This document shows, piece after piece, positions 9,415 to 18,523 of a stretch of DNA of 64,000 nt. Each line of letters begins with the position of its first letter. Positions within the stretch are counted from its first letter, which is position 1. The DNA lies in NCBI GenBank assembly GCA_019056435.1, contig CP077641.1, positions 2,852,001 to 2,916,000 of the forward strand, written 5' to 3'. The notes under the pieces were generated by a model. The model was not told the DNA's origin, searched no databases, and saw only the letters and a list, made by a program, of their open reading frames with translations. The position numbers were made by a program, and so were the translations under genes. Source of the stretch: Stutzerimonas stutzeri (GTDB taxonomy: Bacteria; Pseudomonadota; Gammaproteobacteria; Pseudomonadales; Pseudomonadaceae).

Positions 9415-9714
9415 ATGCGCACCTATGCAACGAAATCGATGGTTAGCCTGATCGGCACGCTGACGATCGCGGGATGGGCCGTAGCCGCACCGCTCGAAAG
9501 TAGTGACCCGCTCCTGGCGCAGCAGGGGCCGGCACCCGCGGATCGCTCGCTGGGCAATGGCTCGATGGGTACGGGCGAAGGAATAGAACGGCTGCCGGAT
9601 GACGAGGCCGAGGGCGACGGCGGACAGTCCCACTATGAGCAGCCTGAACATGGCGATACCGACACCGACATGGAGCATCGTCCGCGCCGGACCCTTGGCG
9701 ACGAGGATGAGTGA
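9415..9714 (+). CDS. small exported protein, unknown function
   Basis: 99 residues, preceded by a near-perfect GAAGGAGG ribosome-binding site. Residues 1-25 form a signal peptide (MVSLIGTLTIAGWAVAA with AVA-type cleavage). The mature part is short, acidic and low in complexity (SLGNGSMGTGEG, then PDDEAEGDGG and a His/Asp-rich tail). The next gene encodes a similar exported protein with shared G-x-MGTG and DEAE stretches, so the two look like diverged tandem paralogs. Likely periplasmic; no function is inferred. Confidence 0.6.
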   Translation: MRTYATKSMVSLIGTLTIAGWAVAAPLESSDPLLAQQGPAPADRSLGNGSMGTGEGIERLPDDEAEGDGGQSHYEQPEHGDTDTDMEHRPRRTLGDEDE

Positions 9715-9737
9715 CCCACTTGACGGAGGTAAAACCG

Positions 9738-10024
9738 ATGAAACGAATCAGTGCAATGGCAGCGAGCGCGTTGCTGCTGTCCGGCCTGGCGATGGCTGAT
9801 GCCGACGGTGATCTCTCCAATCCGTCGACCACGGGTACCGGAGCGATGGAACAGCCGGCTATCGGTGGCGTCGAGAAGCGTGACGCCACCGATAGCCGCG
9901 AAGAAGCGCCTCGCGATGACTCGGCTCTCGGCACAATGGGTACCGGTGCGACCGGTACCACTGGCGGTATGGGGCTACGACCGGCACCGACTCTATCCAG
10001 GATTCCGACGAAGCGGAGCAGTAG
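9738..10024 (+). CDS. small exported glycine/threonine-rich protein (frameshifted)
   Basis: The start at 9738 follows GACGGAGGTAAAACC. A signal peptide ([20 protein letters not shown]) precedes an acidic, Gly/Thr-rich mature protein with [10 protein letters not shown] and [14 protein letters not shown]. The G4 run at 9971-9974 is one G short. With it restored the end reads [17 protein letters not shown] and stops at TAG 10022-10024, about 95 residues in all; as written the frame runs on to 10085. The end resembles its upstream neighbour (DEAE). A 17-bp perfect inverted repeat lies inside the gene at 9856-9898. Unknown periplasmic protein. Confidence 0.55.
9856..9898. repeat. 17-bp perfect inverted repeat inside a coding region
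   Basis: CGGCTATCGGTGGCGTC at 9856-9872 is exactly complementary to 9882-9898, with a 9-nt spacer. It would form a stable RNA hairpin within the small exported-protein gene. It is not followed by a T tract, so it is not a standard terminator. Confidence 0.8.
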
Positions 10025-10039
10025 CCGCGCAAGTGTGCC

Positions 10040-10067
10040 GTGCAAGCGCTCGGCCGGCCCGTACAAT
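10040..10067 (+). promoter_or_regulatory. candidate sigma-70 promoter of dusC
   Basis: TACAAT at 10062-10067 is a good -10. The -35 (GTGCAA, 10040-10045) with a 16-nt spacer is weak. It lies 29 bp before the dusC ATG. Confidence 0.4.
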
Positions 10068-10095
10068 GCGGCCCTTTCGGGCTGAGCCGTTACTG

Positions 10096-11067
10096 ATGCA
10101 GATCGCTTTGGCGCCCATGGAAGGGCTGGTCGATGAAATTCTTCGAGACATCCTGACGAGCGTGGGCGGCGTCGATTGGTGCGTCACCGAGTTCATTCGC
10201 GTGTCGGATCGGCTATTGCCCGCCTCGAGCTTTCACAAGCTCGCGCCCGAACTTCGACACGGCGCTACCACTCGCGCGGGTACCGCATTGCGGGTGCAGT
10301 TGCTGGGCTCGGATCCCGTCTTGCTGGCGGAAAACGCCGCGCTTGCCTGCAGTCTCGGCGCGCCGGCCATCGACCTCAACTTCGGCTGTCCGGCCAAGAC
10401 GGTCAACAAGTCACGCGGCGGCGCGGTGCTGCTCAAGGAGCCGGAGCTGCTGCACGCGATTCTGCAGGCGGTGCGCCGTTCGGTGCCCTCATCCATTCCA
10501 GTCACGGCGAAAATGCGCCTGGGGTTCGACAGCCCTGACGGCGCGCTCGACTGCGCCCGTGCGCTTGTCGAGGGTGGCGCCGAGCAATTGGTCGTGCACG
10601 CCCGAACCAAGGTCGAGGGCTACAAACCGCCCGCGCACTGGGAATGGGTGGCAAGGGTGCAGGAGGTCGTGTCCGTTCCGGTGTACGCGAACGGGGATAT
10701 CTGGTCGGTCGAGGATTGGCAGCGTTGCCGTCAGGTCAGCGCGGCCGAGAACATCATGCTCGGCCGCGGCCTGGTCTCTCGGCCGGACCTGGCGCTGCAG
10801 ATCGCCGCGGCGAGGCGAGGGGAGACGCTGGAGCCGATGAGCTGGGCGGACCTGCAACCGTTGCTGGCTGACTTCTGGCTGCAGGCGCGCCGCAAACTGT
10901 CTTCGCGTTATGCACCCGGGCGGCTCAAGCAGTGGCTTTGGATGCTTACGCGCAGCTACCCGGAAGCGGTGGAGCTGTTCGCACGCTTGCGTCGCGAGAA
11001 TGATTGCGAGCGCCTCGATGCGTTGCTGGGTGTCGACAGCCCGGCTTTCATCGACGCGGCAAGCTAG
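10096..11067 (+). CDS. dusC: tRNA-dihydrouridine(16) synthase
   Basis: 323 residues. Flavin-dependent reduction of a uridine in the tRNA D-loop. The start [20 protein letters not shown] has the FMN-binding APMEG motif. Later come [20 protein letters not shown] with the catalytic cysteine, [23 protein letters not shown], and VYANGDIW and IMLGRG for phosphate binding. Absence of the DusA/DusB signatures and the overall length favour DusC. I start at the ATG at 10096 because the upstream extension of the frame reads through the neighbour. It ends tail-to-tail with the SDR gene, the stops overlapping by 4 nt. Confidence 0.9.
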   Translation: MQIALAPMEGLVDEILRDILTSVGGVDWCVTEFIRVSDRLLPASSFHKLAPELRHGATTRAGTALRVQLLGSDPVLLAENAALACSLGAPAIDLNFGCPAKTVNKSRGGAVLLKEPELLHAILQAVRRSVPSSIPVTAKMRLGFDSPDGALDCARALVEGGAEQLVVHARTKVEGYKPPAHWEWVARVQEVVSVPVYANGDIWSVEDWQRCRQVSAAENIMLGRGLVSRPDLALQIAAARRGETLEPMSWADLQPLLADFWLQARRKLSSRYAPGRLKQWLWMLTRSYPEAVELFARLRRENDCERLDALLGVDSPAFIDAAS

Positions 11068-11809
11068 CGTCCACCGCTGACGTCCAGCAGTGCGCCGGTG
11101 GTGTAGCTGGCGCGATCGCTGGCGAGCCAGAGGATCGCCTCGGCAACTTCTGCGGCGAGCCCGCCACGCCCCATGGGCACGCTGCCTTTCACCCGCTCGA
11201 CCCGACCAGGTTCGCCACCGCTGGCATGAATCTCGGTCTCGATGATTCCGGGCCTGACGGCATTGACCCTGATGCCCTCGGCGGCCACTTCCTTGGCCAG
11301 GCCCAGCGTCATGCTGTCGATCGCGCCCTTGGCGGCGGCATAGTCGATGTACTCGTTCGGTGCTCCCAGCTTTGCCGCAATCGACGAGACATTGACGATC
11401 GCGCCGCCCTGTCCGCCATGCCGTGAGGACATGCGCTTCACGGCCTGCGCCGCGCAGTTGAAACTGCCCACGACATTGACGCCAAAGACGCGCGCCAGAC
11501 GTGCGGCGTCCATCTGCTCGAGACGCATCTGCCGTTCGAGCATGCCGGCATTGTTCACCAGCACATCGAGGCGACCAAGCTGGTCGTCCAGGGTCGCGAA
11601 CAGTCGCGCCACCTGTTGTTCGTCAGCCACGTCTGCCGGGACTGCGATCACCTCGGTGCCAGCCCCGCGCAGCTCCTCGACCAAGGCGTCCATGGCGTCC
11701 TGCCGCTGACGATAATTCAGGCACAACGCATAGCCTTCCGCCGCCGCAAGCCGGGCAGTTGCGGCCCCGATGCCCGGCTGGCGCCGGTGATCAACATGAT
11801 TCTGGACAT
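11064..11809 (-). CDS. short-chain dehydrogenase/reductase, SDR family (frameshifted)
   Basis: A classical SDR of about 248 residues. From the ATG at 11809 (after GGGAG) it reads [11 protein letters not shown] and then shifts at 11773-11775, where GGG should be GGGG. Corrected, the Rossmann motif is TGASRGIGAATA. Next come the NNAG motif (VLVNNAGM), the catalytic serine in VNVSSIAA, the YxxxK pair in [11 protein letters not shown], and [14 protein letters not shown](H) is likely, from the arginine after the glycine motif. It resembles the FabG-like sugar/alcohol oxidoreductases; the substrate is unknown. Convergent with dusC. Confidence 0.82.
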
Positions 11810-11832
11810 GAAAATGACTCCCGACGAACGGT

Positions 11833-11860
11833 CTTGAAATAGGTTGAGTGGAGCTTATCT
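11833..11860 (+). promoter_or_regulatory. sigma-32 heat-shock promoter of ibpA
   Basis: CTTGAAA at 11833-11839 is the consensus -35 for RpoH. After a 14-nt spacer comes CTTATCT (11854-11860), an acceptable -10. It is 65 nt from the ibpA start, leaving room for the thermometer leader. Confidence 0.7.
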
Positions 11861-11867
11861 AGGGGAT

Positions 11868-11925
11868 CACGGAATGCCGAATTCGGGTTCCGCAATCACA
11901 CTCGCTGATTTCAGGAGATAGCACC
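11868..11925 (+). promoter_or_regulatory. ROSE-like RNA thermometer in ibpA 5'UTR
   Basis: The leader has a strong first hairpin (CGGAA...TTCCG enclosing CCGAATTCGG, about 11871-11893). A second element has TCGCT (11902-11906) opposite the Shine-Dalgarno AGGAG (11913-11917). A U-Y-G-C-U facing AGGA with one unpaired G is the hallmark of ROSE elements, which melt on heating to free the ribosome site of small heat-shock genes. Confidence 0.65.
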
Positions 11926-12372
11926 ATGAGCAACTTTTCAATGGCTCCCTTGTTCCGCCAATCCATTGGCTTCGATCGTTTCAACGACCTGTTCGAGTCG
12001 GCCCTGCGCAACGACGCCAACAGTTCGTTCCCGCCCTATAACGTGGAAAAGCACGGTGATGACGAGTACCGCATCATCGTAGCAGCCGCCGGCTTTCAGG
12101 AATCCGATCTGGACCTGCAGGTCGAGCGTGGCGTGTTGACCATCACCGGCGGCAAGCGGGAAAACGGTGGCGAGAACGTCACCTATCTGCATCAGGGCAT
12201 CGCCCAGCGCGCGTTCAAACTGTCGTTCCGCCTGGCCGACCACATCGAGGTCAAGGGCGCAGCGCTCAATAACGGCCTGTTGAGCATCGAGCTCGAGCGT
12301 GTCGTACCGGAAGAGGCCAAGCCCAAGCGTATCCCGATCAACGGTGAACGCCTGGCGCTGGAAGAGGCCTGA
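11926..12372 (+). CDS. ibpA: small heat shock protein, Hsp20/IbpA family
   Basis: 148 residues. ATP-independent chaperone that holds unfolding proteins for DnaK/ClpB. The alpha-crystallin domain spans about residues 36-130 (PPYNVEKHGDDEYRIIVAAA, then LTITGGKRE), and the GxLxIxLxR-type signature is GLLSIELERVVPE. The C-terminal IxI-like KRIPINGE anchors oligomers. Upstream are a sigma-32 type promoter and a ROSE-like thermometer, so both transcription and translation should respond to heat. A strong terminator follows. Confidence 0.93.
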   Translation: MSNFSMAPLFRQSIGFDRFNDLFESALRNDANSSFPPYNVEKHGDDEYRIIVAAAGFQESDLDLQVERGVLTITGGKRENGGENVTYLHQGIAQRAFKLSFRLADHIEVKGAALNNGLLSIELERVVPEEAKPKRIPINGERLALEEA

Positions 12373-13295
12373 CCTGCCAAGAGGGCGTCGCAAGACGCCC
12401 TTTTTTCATTTTCACCCTCGGCTGGAGTGGCGGCGTCTTTGAGCAAACCCATGAACGCTCTGGCCGCATTTGACAGGGTGCGCTCGCTGTGACTGATGTA
12501 GCCCAGTTGCCGCGCGAGCTGTACGCCGGGCACCGGTAGCCTGACGACCTGCTCATCCAGCATGGTGCGAGGCAGGACGCTCCAGGCGATGCCGATGGAC
12601 ACCATCATCTTGATCGTCTCCAGATAATTGGTACTCATCGCCACGTTCGGCTTCAGCCCCTTCTGTTCGAACAAGCGATGAGCGATGTGGTGCGTAAAGG
12701 TGTTCTCGCCAGGGAATACCGCCGGAAAGTTAGCGATGTCCTCCAGGCTGATTACCGTTCTCTGCGCCAGCGGATGTTCCGGCGCCACGACGAAATCGAG
12801 CGGGTCGTCCCAGATGCGATGCGCCAGGACAGGCGGTGCCGTCTGCGGGGCTAGCGTGATAACAGCCAGCTCTGCGCGCCCGTGCAGCACTTCTTCGTAA
12901 GCGATTTCCGAATCCAGGAATCGGATGTCCAGGTTCACCTTCGAATGAGACCGGGTGAAACGGCGAAGCAAGGGCGGGAGGCGATGCAGACCGATGTGAT
13001 GGCTGGTCGCGAGCGAGAGCTGGCCGCTGACGTCCCCGTTGAGATTGGTCAGCGCACGACGGGTATCGTCCAGCACGTTGAGAATCTGGTAAGCGCGGGG
13101 CAGCAGGGCACGGCCGGCCTCGGTCAGGCCGATTTCGCGACCGAGCCGGTCGAACAGACGAACAGCGAGTTGCGACTCGAGCGAGGCGAGTCGTTTGCTG
13201 ACCGCCGGTTGCGTCAGATGGAGCCGTTCTCCGGCCAGTGAAAAGCTGCCGGTTTCAGCGATGGCGATGAACGCGCTGAGGTTGGCCAGATCCAT
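12192..13295 (-). CDS. LysR-family transcriptional regulator next to leuC
   Basis: Winged-helix regulator. The N-terminal HTH is typical (MDLANLSAFIAIAETGSFSL, then LHLTQPAVSKRLASLE), followed by an effector-binding domain from residue 90 on. The start is the ATG at 13295; an upstream extension of the frame lacks the family pattern. The frame as written runs 367 codons, through the ibpA terminator and 181 bp into ibpA on the opposite strand. LysR proteins are near 300 residues, so the true stop was probably lost by a shift near 12402-12411 (one extra A there would give a TGA). It is divergent from leuC with two dyads between, and is likely the leu operon or a neighbouring regulator. Confidence 0.82.
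   Translation of the reverse strand: MDLANLSAFIAIAETGSFSLAGERLHLTQPAVSKRLASLESQLAVRLFDRLGREIGLTEAGRALLPRAYQILNVLDDTRRALTNLNGDVSGQLSLATSHHIGLHRLPPLLRRFTRSHSKVNLDIRFLDSEIAYEEVLHGRAELAVITLAPQTAPPVLAHRIWDDPLDFVVAPEHPLAQRTVISLEDIANFPAVFPGENTFTHHIAHRLFEQKGLKPNVAMSTNYLETIKMMVSIGIAWSVLPRTMLDEQVVRLPVPGVQLARQLGYISHSERTLSNAARAFMGLLKDAATPAEGENEKRASCDALLAGQASSSARRSPLIGIRLGLASSGTTRSSSMLNRPLLSAAPLTSMWSARRNDSLNARWAMP
12383..12406 (+). terminator. rho-independent terminator of ibpA
   Basis: GGGCGTC-GCAA-GACGCCC, a 7-bp stem, followed by TTTTTT. Confidence 0.88.
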
Positions 13296-13325
13296 GCGAA
13301 GTCTCCCCTTACCATCGATGCGGCT

Positions 13326-13373
13326 ATTCCAGCATGGAATGCTTTGGATGAAAAATATGAATTTGAGTAATTC
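13326..13373. promoter_or_regulatory. two interrupted dyads, candidate LysR operator
   Basis: ATTCC-N5-GGAAT at 13326-13340 and GAATT-N5-AATTC at 13359-13373 are both 15-bp interrupted palindromes. They lie 33 bp apart start to start in the gap between the LysR gene and leuC, and fit the T-N11-A type boxes bound by LysR dimers. Confidence 0.5.
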
Positions 13374-13443
13374 GAATGCAGGCCATAGGATCACCCCATA
13401 AGCAGCAGGGCTAATGCCCAAAGAACTGATGAGGAAAAATCCG

Positions 13444-14883
13444 ATGGCCGGCAAGACGCTGTACGACAAGCTCTGGGAGATGCACGAGGTGAAGCGCCGC
13501 GACGACGGTTCTTCACTGATCTATATCGATCGGCACATCCTTCACGAGGTGACCTCGCCGCAAGCGTTCGAAGGGCTGCGTCTGGCGGGGCGCAAGCCCT
13601 GGCGTATCGACGCCAACATCGCTACGCCGGATCACAACGTGCCGACTACCGCCAGCGAGCGCAAGGGCGGCATCGAGCAGATCGCCGACGAAGTGTCGCG
13701 CCTGCAGGTGCAAACGCTGGACGAAAACTGCGATGACTTCGGCATCCTCGAGTTCAAGATGAACGACGTGCGCCAGGGCATCGTTCATGTGATTGGCCCG
13801 GAGCAGGGCGCCACCCTGCCGGGCATGACCGTGGTATGCGGCGACTCCCACACCTCCACCCATGGCGCGTTCGGCGCGCTGGCGCATGGCATCGGCACCT
13901 CCGAGGTCGAGCACGTGCTCGCTACCCAGTGCCTGGTCGCCAAGAAGATGAAGAACATGCAGGTGCGCGTCGAAGGCGTGCTGCCCGCGGGCGTCACCGC
14001 GAAGGACATCGTCCTGGCGGTGATCGGCAAGATCGGCACCGCCGGTGGCAACGGGCATGCGCTCGAGTTCGCAGGCAGCGCGATCCGCGACCTTTCCATG
14101 GAAGGCCGGATGACGCTCTGCAACATGGCCATCGAAGCCGGTGCACGCGTTGGCATGGTGGCGGTCGATGAGAAGACCATCGCTTATGTCGAGGGCCGGC
14201 CGTTCGCCCCGAAGGGCGCCGACTGGGAGCGGGCAGTGGCGTTGTGGAAGGGGCTGGTATCCGATGCCGACGCGGTGTTCGATACCGTCATCGAGCTCGA
14301 CGCCACCCAAATCAAACCGCAGGTGAGCTGGGGCACGTCGCCGGAAATGGTGCTGCCCGTCGACCAGCGCGTGCCGGACCCTGCCGCCGAAGCCGACCCG
14401 GTCAAGCGTGGTTCGATCGAGCGCGCACTCAAGTACATGGGCCTGACCGCGAACCAGCCGATCACCGATATTCGCCTGGACCGCGTTTTCATCGGCTCCT
14501 GCACCAATTCGCGGATCGAGGACCTGCGTGCCGCGGCTGAGGTCGCCAAGGGCCGCAAGGTCGCCGCGACCATCAAGCAGGCGATGGTGGTCCCTGGCTC
14601 TGGACTGGTGAAGCAGCAGGCCGAAGCCGAAGGATTGGACCGCATCTTCATCGAGGCTGGTTTCGAATGGCGCGAGCCTGGCTGCTCGATGTGCCTGGCA
14701 ATGAACCCGGACAAGCTCGGCAGCGGCGAACACTGCGCCTCGACTTCCAACCGTAACTTCGAAGGGCGCCAGGGCGCGGGTGGCCGTACCCACCTGGTGA
14801 GCCCGGCCATGGCGGCCGCCGCGGCGGTCACCGGTCACTTCGTCGATGTTCGCGAATTGCTCAATGCGGGAGCTCAGCAATGA
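13444..14883 (+). CDS. leuC: 3-isopropylmalate dehydratase large subunit
   Basis: 479 residues. With LeuD it isomerises 2-isopropylmalate to 3-isopropylmalate in leucine synthesis. Aconitase-family landmarks are present: [42 protein letters not shown] and GCSMCLAMN, which carry the three [4Fe-4S] cysteines. The start at 13444 follows GAGGAAAAATCC; the 10 codons upstream in frame are not family-like. The stop overlaps the leuD start (ATGA), so the two subunits are translationally coupled. Confidence 0.97.
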   Translation: MAGKTLYDKLWEMHEVKRRDDGSSLIYIDRHILHEVTSPQAFEGLRLAGRKPWRIDANIATPDHNVPTTASERKGGIEQIADEVSRLQVQTLDENCDDFGILEFKMNDVRQGIVHVIGPEQGATLPGMTVVCGDSHTSTHGAFGALAHGIGTSEVEHVLATQCLVAKKMKNMQVRVEGVLPAGVTAKDIVLAVIGKIGTAGGNGHALEFAGSAIRDLSMEGRMTLCNMAIEAGARVGMVAVDEKTIAYVEGRPFAPKGADWERAVALWKGLVSDADAVFDTVIELDATQIKPQVSWGTSPEMVLPVDQRVPDPAAEADPVKRGSIERALKYMGLTANQPITDIRLDRVFIGSCTNSRIEDLRAAAEVAKGRKVAATIKQAMVVPGSGLVKQQAEAEGLDRIFIEAGFEWREPGCSMCLAMNPDKLGSGEHCASTSNRNFEGRQGAGGRTHLVSPAMAAAAAVTGHFVDVRELLNAGAQQ

Positions 14884-15527
14884 AAGCCTTTATCCAGCAC
14901 ACCGGCTTGGTCTGTCCGCTCGACCGTGCCAATGTCGACACCGACCAGATCATCCCCAAGCAGTTTCTGAAATCCATCAAGCGGACCGGTTTCGGCCCGA
15001 ATCTGTTCGATGAGTGGCGCTATCTGGATGTCGGCCAGCCGAACCAGGACAACTCCAAGCGCCCCGTGAACCAGGACTTCGTCCTGAACTTCCCACGCTA
15101 CCAGGGTGCCAGCGTGCTCCTGGCGCGGGAAAATTTCGGTTGTGGCTCCTCGCGTGAGCATGCGCCCTGGGCCCTGGATGAATATGGCTTCCGCACGGTG
15201 ATTGCGCCGAGCTTTGCCGACATTTTCTACAACAACAGCTTCAAGAACGGCCTGCTGCCAATCGTATTGAAGGACGAGGAGGTCGACGAGCTGTTCCAGC
15301 AGTGCGAGGCCACCGATGGCTACCAGTTGACCGTCGACCTGGCGGCGCAGACGGTGACCCGTCCGGACGGCAAGCAGTACACCTTCGACGTAGACGCCTT
15401 CCGTAAGCACTGTCTGTTGAATGGCCTGGACGATATCGGCCTGACCCTGCAGGACGCCGACGAGGTTCGTGCCTTCGAGGAAAAGCACAAGGCGAGCAAC
15501 CCCTGGCTGTTTGGCGCAATCAGATAA
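14880..15527 (+). CDS. leuD: 3-isopropylmalate dehydratase small subunit
   Basis: 215 residues. Partner of LeuC; it forms the swivel domain that binds the substrate gamma-carboxylate. Seen are [20 protein letters not shown] and the signature [13 protein letters not shown], with [12 protein letters not shown] beyond. Length and motifs are standard and the frame is intact. About 117 nt with no obvious terminator separate it from leuB. Confidence 0.97.
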   Translation: MKAFIQHTGLVCPLDRANVDTDQIIPKQFLKSIKRTGFGPNLFDEWRYLDVGQPNQDNSKRPVNQDFVLNFPRYQGASVLLARENFGCGSSREHAPWALDEYGFRTVIAPSFADIFYNNSFKNGLLPIVLKDEEVDELFQQCEATDGYQLTVDLAAQTVTRPDGKQYTFDVDAFRKHCLLNGLDDIGLTLQDADEVRAFEEKHKASNPWLFGAIR

Positions 15528-15644
15528 AAGCTGGAGCCTTCGGCTGCGGCGAGACGCTCAAGGCGAAGCGAGGAGGGTGCTCTTCGGTCCAGCCTGGGGT
15601 TTCAGTCGGCAGCCAAGGTCACCCTTTCCAAGGAATAGAAAAAG

Positions 15645-16727
15645 ATGTCCAAGAAGATTCTGGTTCTCCCCGGTGACGGCATCGGTCCGGAAATCATGGC
15701 CGAGGCGGTCAAGGTGCTGGAGCTGGCCAATGACAAGTTTCAGCTCGGCTTTGAGCTCAGCTATGACGATCTCGGTGGCGCGGCCATCGACAAGTATGGC
15801 GTACCGCTGGCGGACGAGACCCTGGAGCGCGCGCGTGCTGCCGATGCCGTCCTGCTGGGCGCCGTTGGTGGCCCCAAGTGGGACAGCATCGACCCGGCAA
15901 TCCGTCCGGAGCGTGGCCTGCTGAAGATTCGCTCGCAGCTCGGCCTGTTCGGCAATCTGCGTCCGGCGCTCCTGTATCCGCAGCTTGCCGATGCGTCCAG
16001 CCTCAAGCCGGAAGTCGTCGCCGGCCTCGATATCCTCATCGTTCGTGAGCTGACCGGCGGTATCTATTTCGGCCAGCCGCGCGAAAACAAGGTGCTCGAT
16101 AACGGCGAGCGCATGGCCTACGACACGCTGCCCTACAGCGAGAGCGAAATTCGTCGTATCGCCAAGGTTGGTTTCGACATGGCGCGTGTACGCAGCAAGA
16201 AGCTGTGCTCGGTGGACAAGGCCAACGTGCTGGCGTCCAGTCAGCTCTGGCGCGCTGTGGTGCAGGAGGTGGCCAAGGATTACCCGGACGTCGAGCTCAG
16301 CCATATGTATGTCGATAACGCTGCCATGCAACTGGTCCGGGCACCGAAGCAGTTCGACGTGATCGTCACCGACAACATGTTCGGCGACATCCTGTCGGAT
16401 GAGGCTTCCATGCTGACCGGTTCTATCGGCATGCTGCCGTCCGCTTCGCTGGACGCCAACAGCAAAGGCATGTACGAGCCTTGCCATGGTTCGGCCCCGG
16501 ACATCGCAGGCAAGGGCATCGCCAATCCGCTGGCGACCATTCTCTCTGTGTCCATGATGTTGCGCTACAGCTTCAGCCAGACGCAGGCGGCGGATGCCAT
16601 CGAGCGGGCAGTCAGTGATGTGCTCGATCAGGGGTTGCGGACCGGGGACATCTGGTCCGAGGGTTGCCAGAAGGTCGATACCCGAACCATGGGTGATGCG
16701 GTAGTCGCCGCGCTCGCGAAGCTGTAA
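15645..16727 (+). CDS. leuB: 3-isopropylmalate dehydrogenase
   Basis: 360 residues. NAD-dependent oxidative decarboxylation of 3-isopropylmalate to 4-methyl-2-oxopentanoate. The fold landmarks are all present: [19 protein letters not shown], the arginines of [33 protein letters not shown], the metal aspartates in [19 protein letters not shown], and [18 protein letters not shown] for NAD. An AAGGAATAGAAAAAG leader provides the ribosome site. Third gene of the leuCDB unit. Confidence 0.97.
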   Translation: MSKKILVLPGDGIGPEIMAEAVKVLELANDKFQLGFELSYDDLGGAAIDKYGVPLADETLERARAADAVLLGAVGGPKWDSIDPAIRPERGLLKIRSQLGLFGNLRPALLYPQLADASSLKPEVVAGLDILIVRELTGGIYFGQPRENKVLDNGERMAYDTLPYSESEIRRIAKVGFDMARVRSKKLCSVDKANVLASSQLWRAVVQEVAKDYPDVELSHMYVDNAAMQLVRAPKQFDVIVTDNMFGDILSDEASMLTGSIGMLPSASLDANSKGMYEPCHGSAPDIAGKGIANPLATILSVSMMLRYSFSQTQAADAIERAVSDVLDQGLRTGDIWSEGCQKVDTRTMGDAVVAALAKL

Positions 16728-16896
16728 TCTTTCTGGCCCCATTGCACCGGCCGTCGATAACGCTTGCGGGCGACGGTCAGGTGGTGACGCTGAGTGACGC
16801 CGGCGTGCGAGGGAGGATCACCTCTCATCGAACATGCAAGCACAGTCTGTTTTTGACGGTCTGCACGGCGGGCCACTTCATATATAGGTGTAGTTG

Positions 16897-18007
16897 ATGA
16901 AACGCGTAGGTCTGATCGGTTGGCGCGGCATGGTCGGTTCCGTGCTCATGCAGCGGATGCTGGAGGAGCGGGATTTCGACCTGATCGAGCCGGTGTTCTT
17001 TACCACCTCCAACGTGGGCGGCCAAGGCCCTCGATCGGCAAGGACATCGCGCCGCTCAAGGATGCCTACAATATCGATGAGTTGAAGACGCTCGATGTAA
17101 TCCTGACGTGCCAGGGCGGGGATTACACCAATGAGGTGTTTCCCAAACTGCGCGAGGCGGGCTGGAAGGGCTACTGGATCGATGCTGCTTCGAGCCTGCG
17201 CATGCAGGACGACGCGGTCATCGTCCTGGACCCGGTGAACCGTAAGGTGATCGACCATCAGCTCGATGCCGGCACGCTCAATTACATCGGCGGCAACTGC
17301 ACCGTCAGCTTGATGCTGATGGGGCTGGGTGCTTGTTCGAGAATGGTCTGGTCGAGTGGATGAGTGCCATGACCTATCAGGCGGCTTCTGGCGCAGGCGC
17401 TCAGAACATGCGTGAGCTGATCAAGCAAATGGGCAGTATCCATGACGCCGTATCCGATGACCTGGCGAACCCGGCCAGTGCGATTCTGGACATCGATCGC
17501 AAGGTTGCCGAGTGCCAGCGCTCCGAGGCGTTCCCCGTCGATAATTTTGGCGTGCCGTTGGCAGGTAGTCTCATTCCCTATATCGACAAGGAACTGCCAA
17601 ACGGGCAGAGCCGCGAAGAGTGGAAAGCGCAGGCCGAGACCAACAAGATCCTGGGGCGTTTCAAGAGCCCGATTCCAGTCGACGGTATCTGTGTCCGCAT
17701 CGGTGCGATGCGCTGCCATAGCCAGGCATTGACGATCAAGCTGAACAAGGATGTGCCGATTTCCGACATCGAGGGGATGATCAGCCAGCACAATCCGTGG
17801 GTCAAACTGGTACCCAATCATCGCGATGCCAGCATGCAGGAGTTGAGTCCGACCTCCGTCACCGGCACGCTGGCCGTTCCGGTGGGGCGCCTGCGCAAGC
17901 TCAACATGGGCTCGCACTACCTTGGCGCCTTCACTGTTGGTGACCAGTTATTGTGGGGTGCCGCCGAGCCGCTGCGTCGCATGTTGCGAATCCTGCTCGA
18001 GCGCTAA
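16897..18007 (+). CDS. asd: aspartate-semialdehyde dehydrogenase (frameshifted)
   Basis: NADPH-dependent reduction of aspartyl phosphate, the branch enzyme to lysine/diaminopimelate, threonine and methionine, and so required for cell wall synthesis. The N-terminus [20 protein letters not shown] holds the NADP motif, the catalytic cysteine lies in [11 protein letters not shown], and the C-terminus ends [16 protein letters not shown]. Two single-base losses break the frame, in CCC at 17028-17030 and in GGGTG at 17327-17331. Restoring one C and one G gives about 370 residues in line with the Pseudomonas enzyme. Because asd is normally essential, I take both breaks as sequence errors. A terminator follows. 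Confidence 0.93.
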
Positions 18008-18031
18008 GCTTCGTTTCAGTTTGTCAGATGA

Positions 18032-18062
18032 AAACGCCACGCATTGCCGTGGCGTTTTTTTT
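18032..18062 (+). terminator. rho-independent terminator after asd
   Basis: AACGCCACG-CATTGC-CGTGGCGTT, a long GC-rich stem, followed by a run of T residues. Confidence 0.88.
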
Positions 18063-18523
18063 GCCAGAAGGAATAAGCCGGCAATTTGTGACGCATGGAA
18101 CAGAAGCGCTTCACGTTCGTCGGGCTGCGGCCGATATAGGCGGAAAGGGCTTTGATTTCCTATAGAGTCCGGCACGTCCGCGGTTCAGCGCCGGCAGGTT
18201 GGGTAGCTAACGTCAGGTGCACCCCATCCTGCTCAGAATGCGGATTCGCTGACAGGGACCTGACCTCAGGCAGCGCGCAGGTCAAATTGTGGATTGTGTC
18301 TGATAACGTGCGAAAAGGCCTGAGGCTTAATGCGGTGCGGTCGGGTCGGTTGTTGATAAAACCCTATCTGTAAAAGATACTTACTGAAAGTTCAAAGAAC
18401 TATTCTAGCTGACAGTGTTAACAGGCTTGTCGCTGACGGGGGCCGCCATCCGGGCGGCATGGGCAGTGATTATGGCCTCTCTCTCGAAAATCCGAGAAAG
18501 TTAAAAAACAAGGGATTACATCA
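18063..18523 (+). other. asd-fimV intergenic region, fimV upstream region
   Basis: About 460 bp with no supportable gene. Near the end there are a GC stem (GCCGCC-ATCC-GGGCGGC, around 18443-18459) and a small TCTCG...CGAGA hairpin just before the fimV ribosome site (AAGGGATT). The middle is AT-richer (18340-18420), as expected for a promoter, but no confident -35/-10 pair was found. Confidence 0.5.

Noticed and set aside
9751..10095. N-terminal extension of DusC by 115 codons
   Set aside because: The extra part is an out-of-frame reading of the small exported protein; the APMEG start motif begins right at the ATG at 10096.
17085..17333. asd as a true pseudogene
   Set aside because: Both breaks are one-base losses in short runs and the rest is fully conserved; the gene is normally indispensable.
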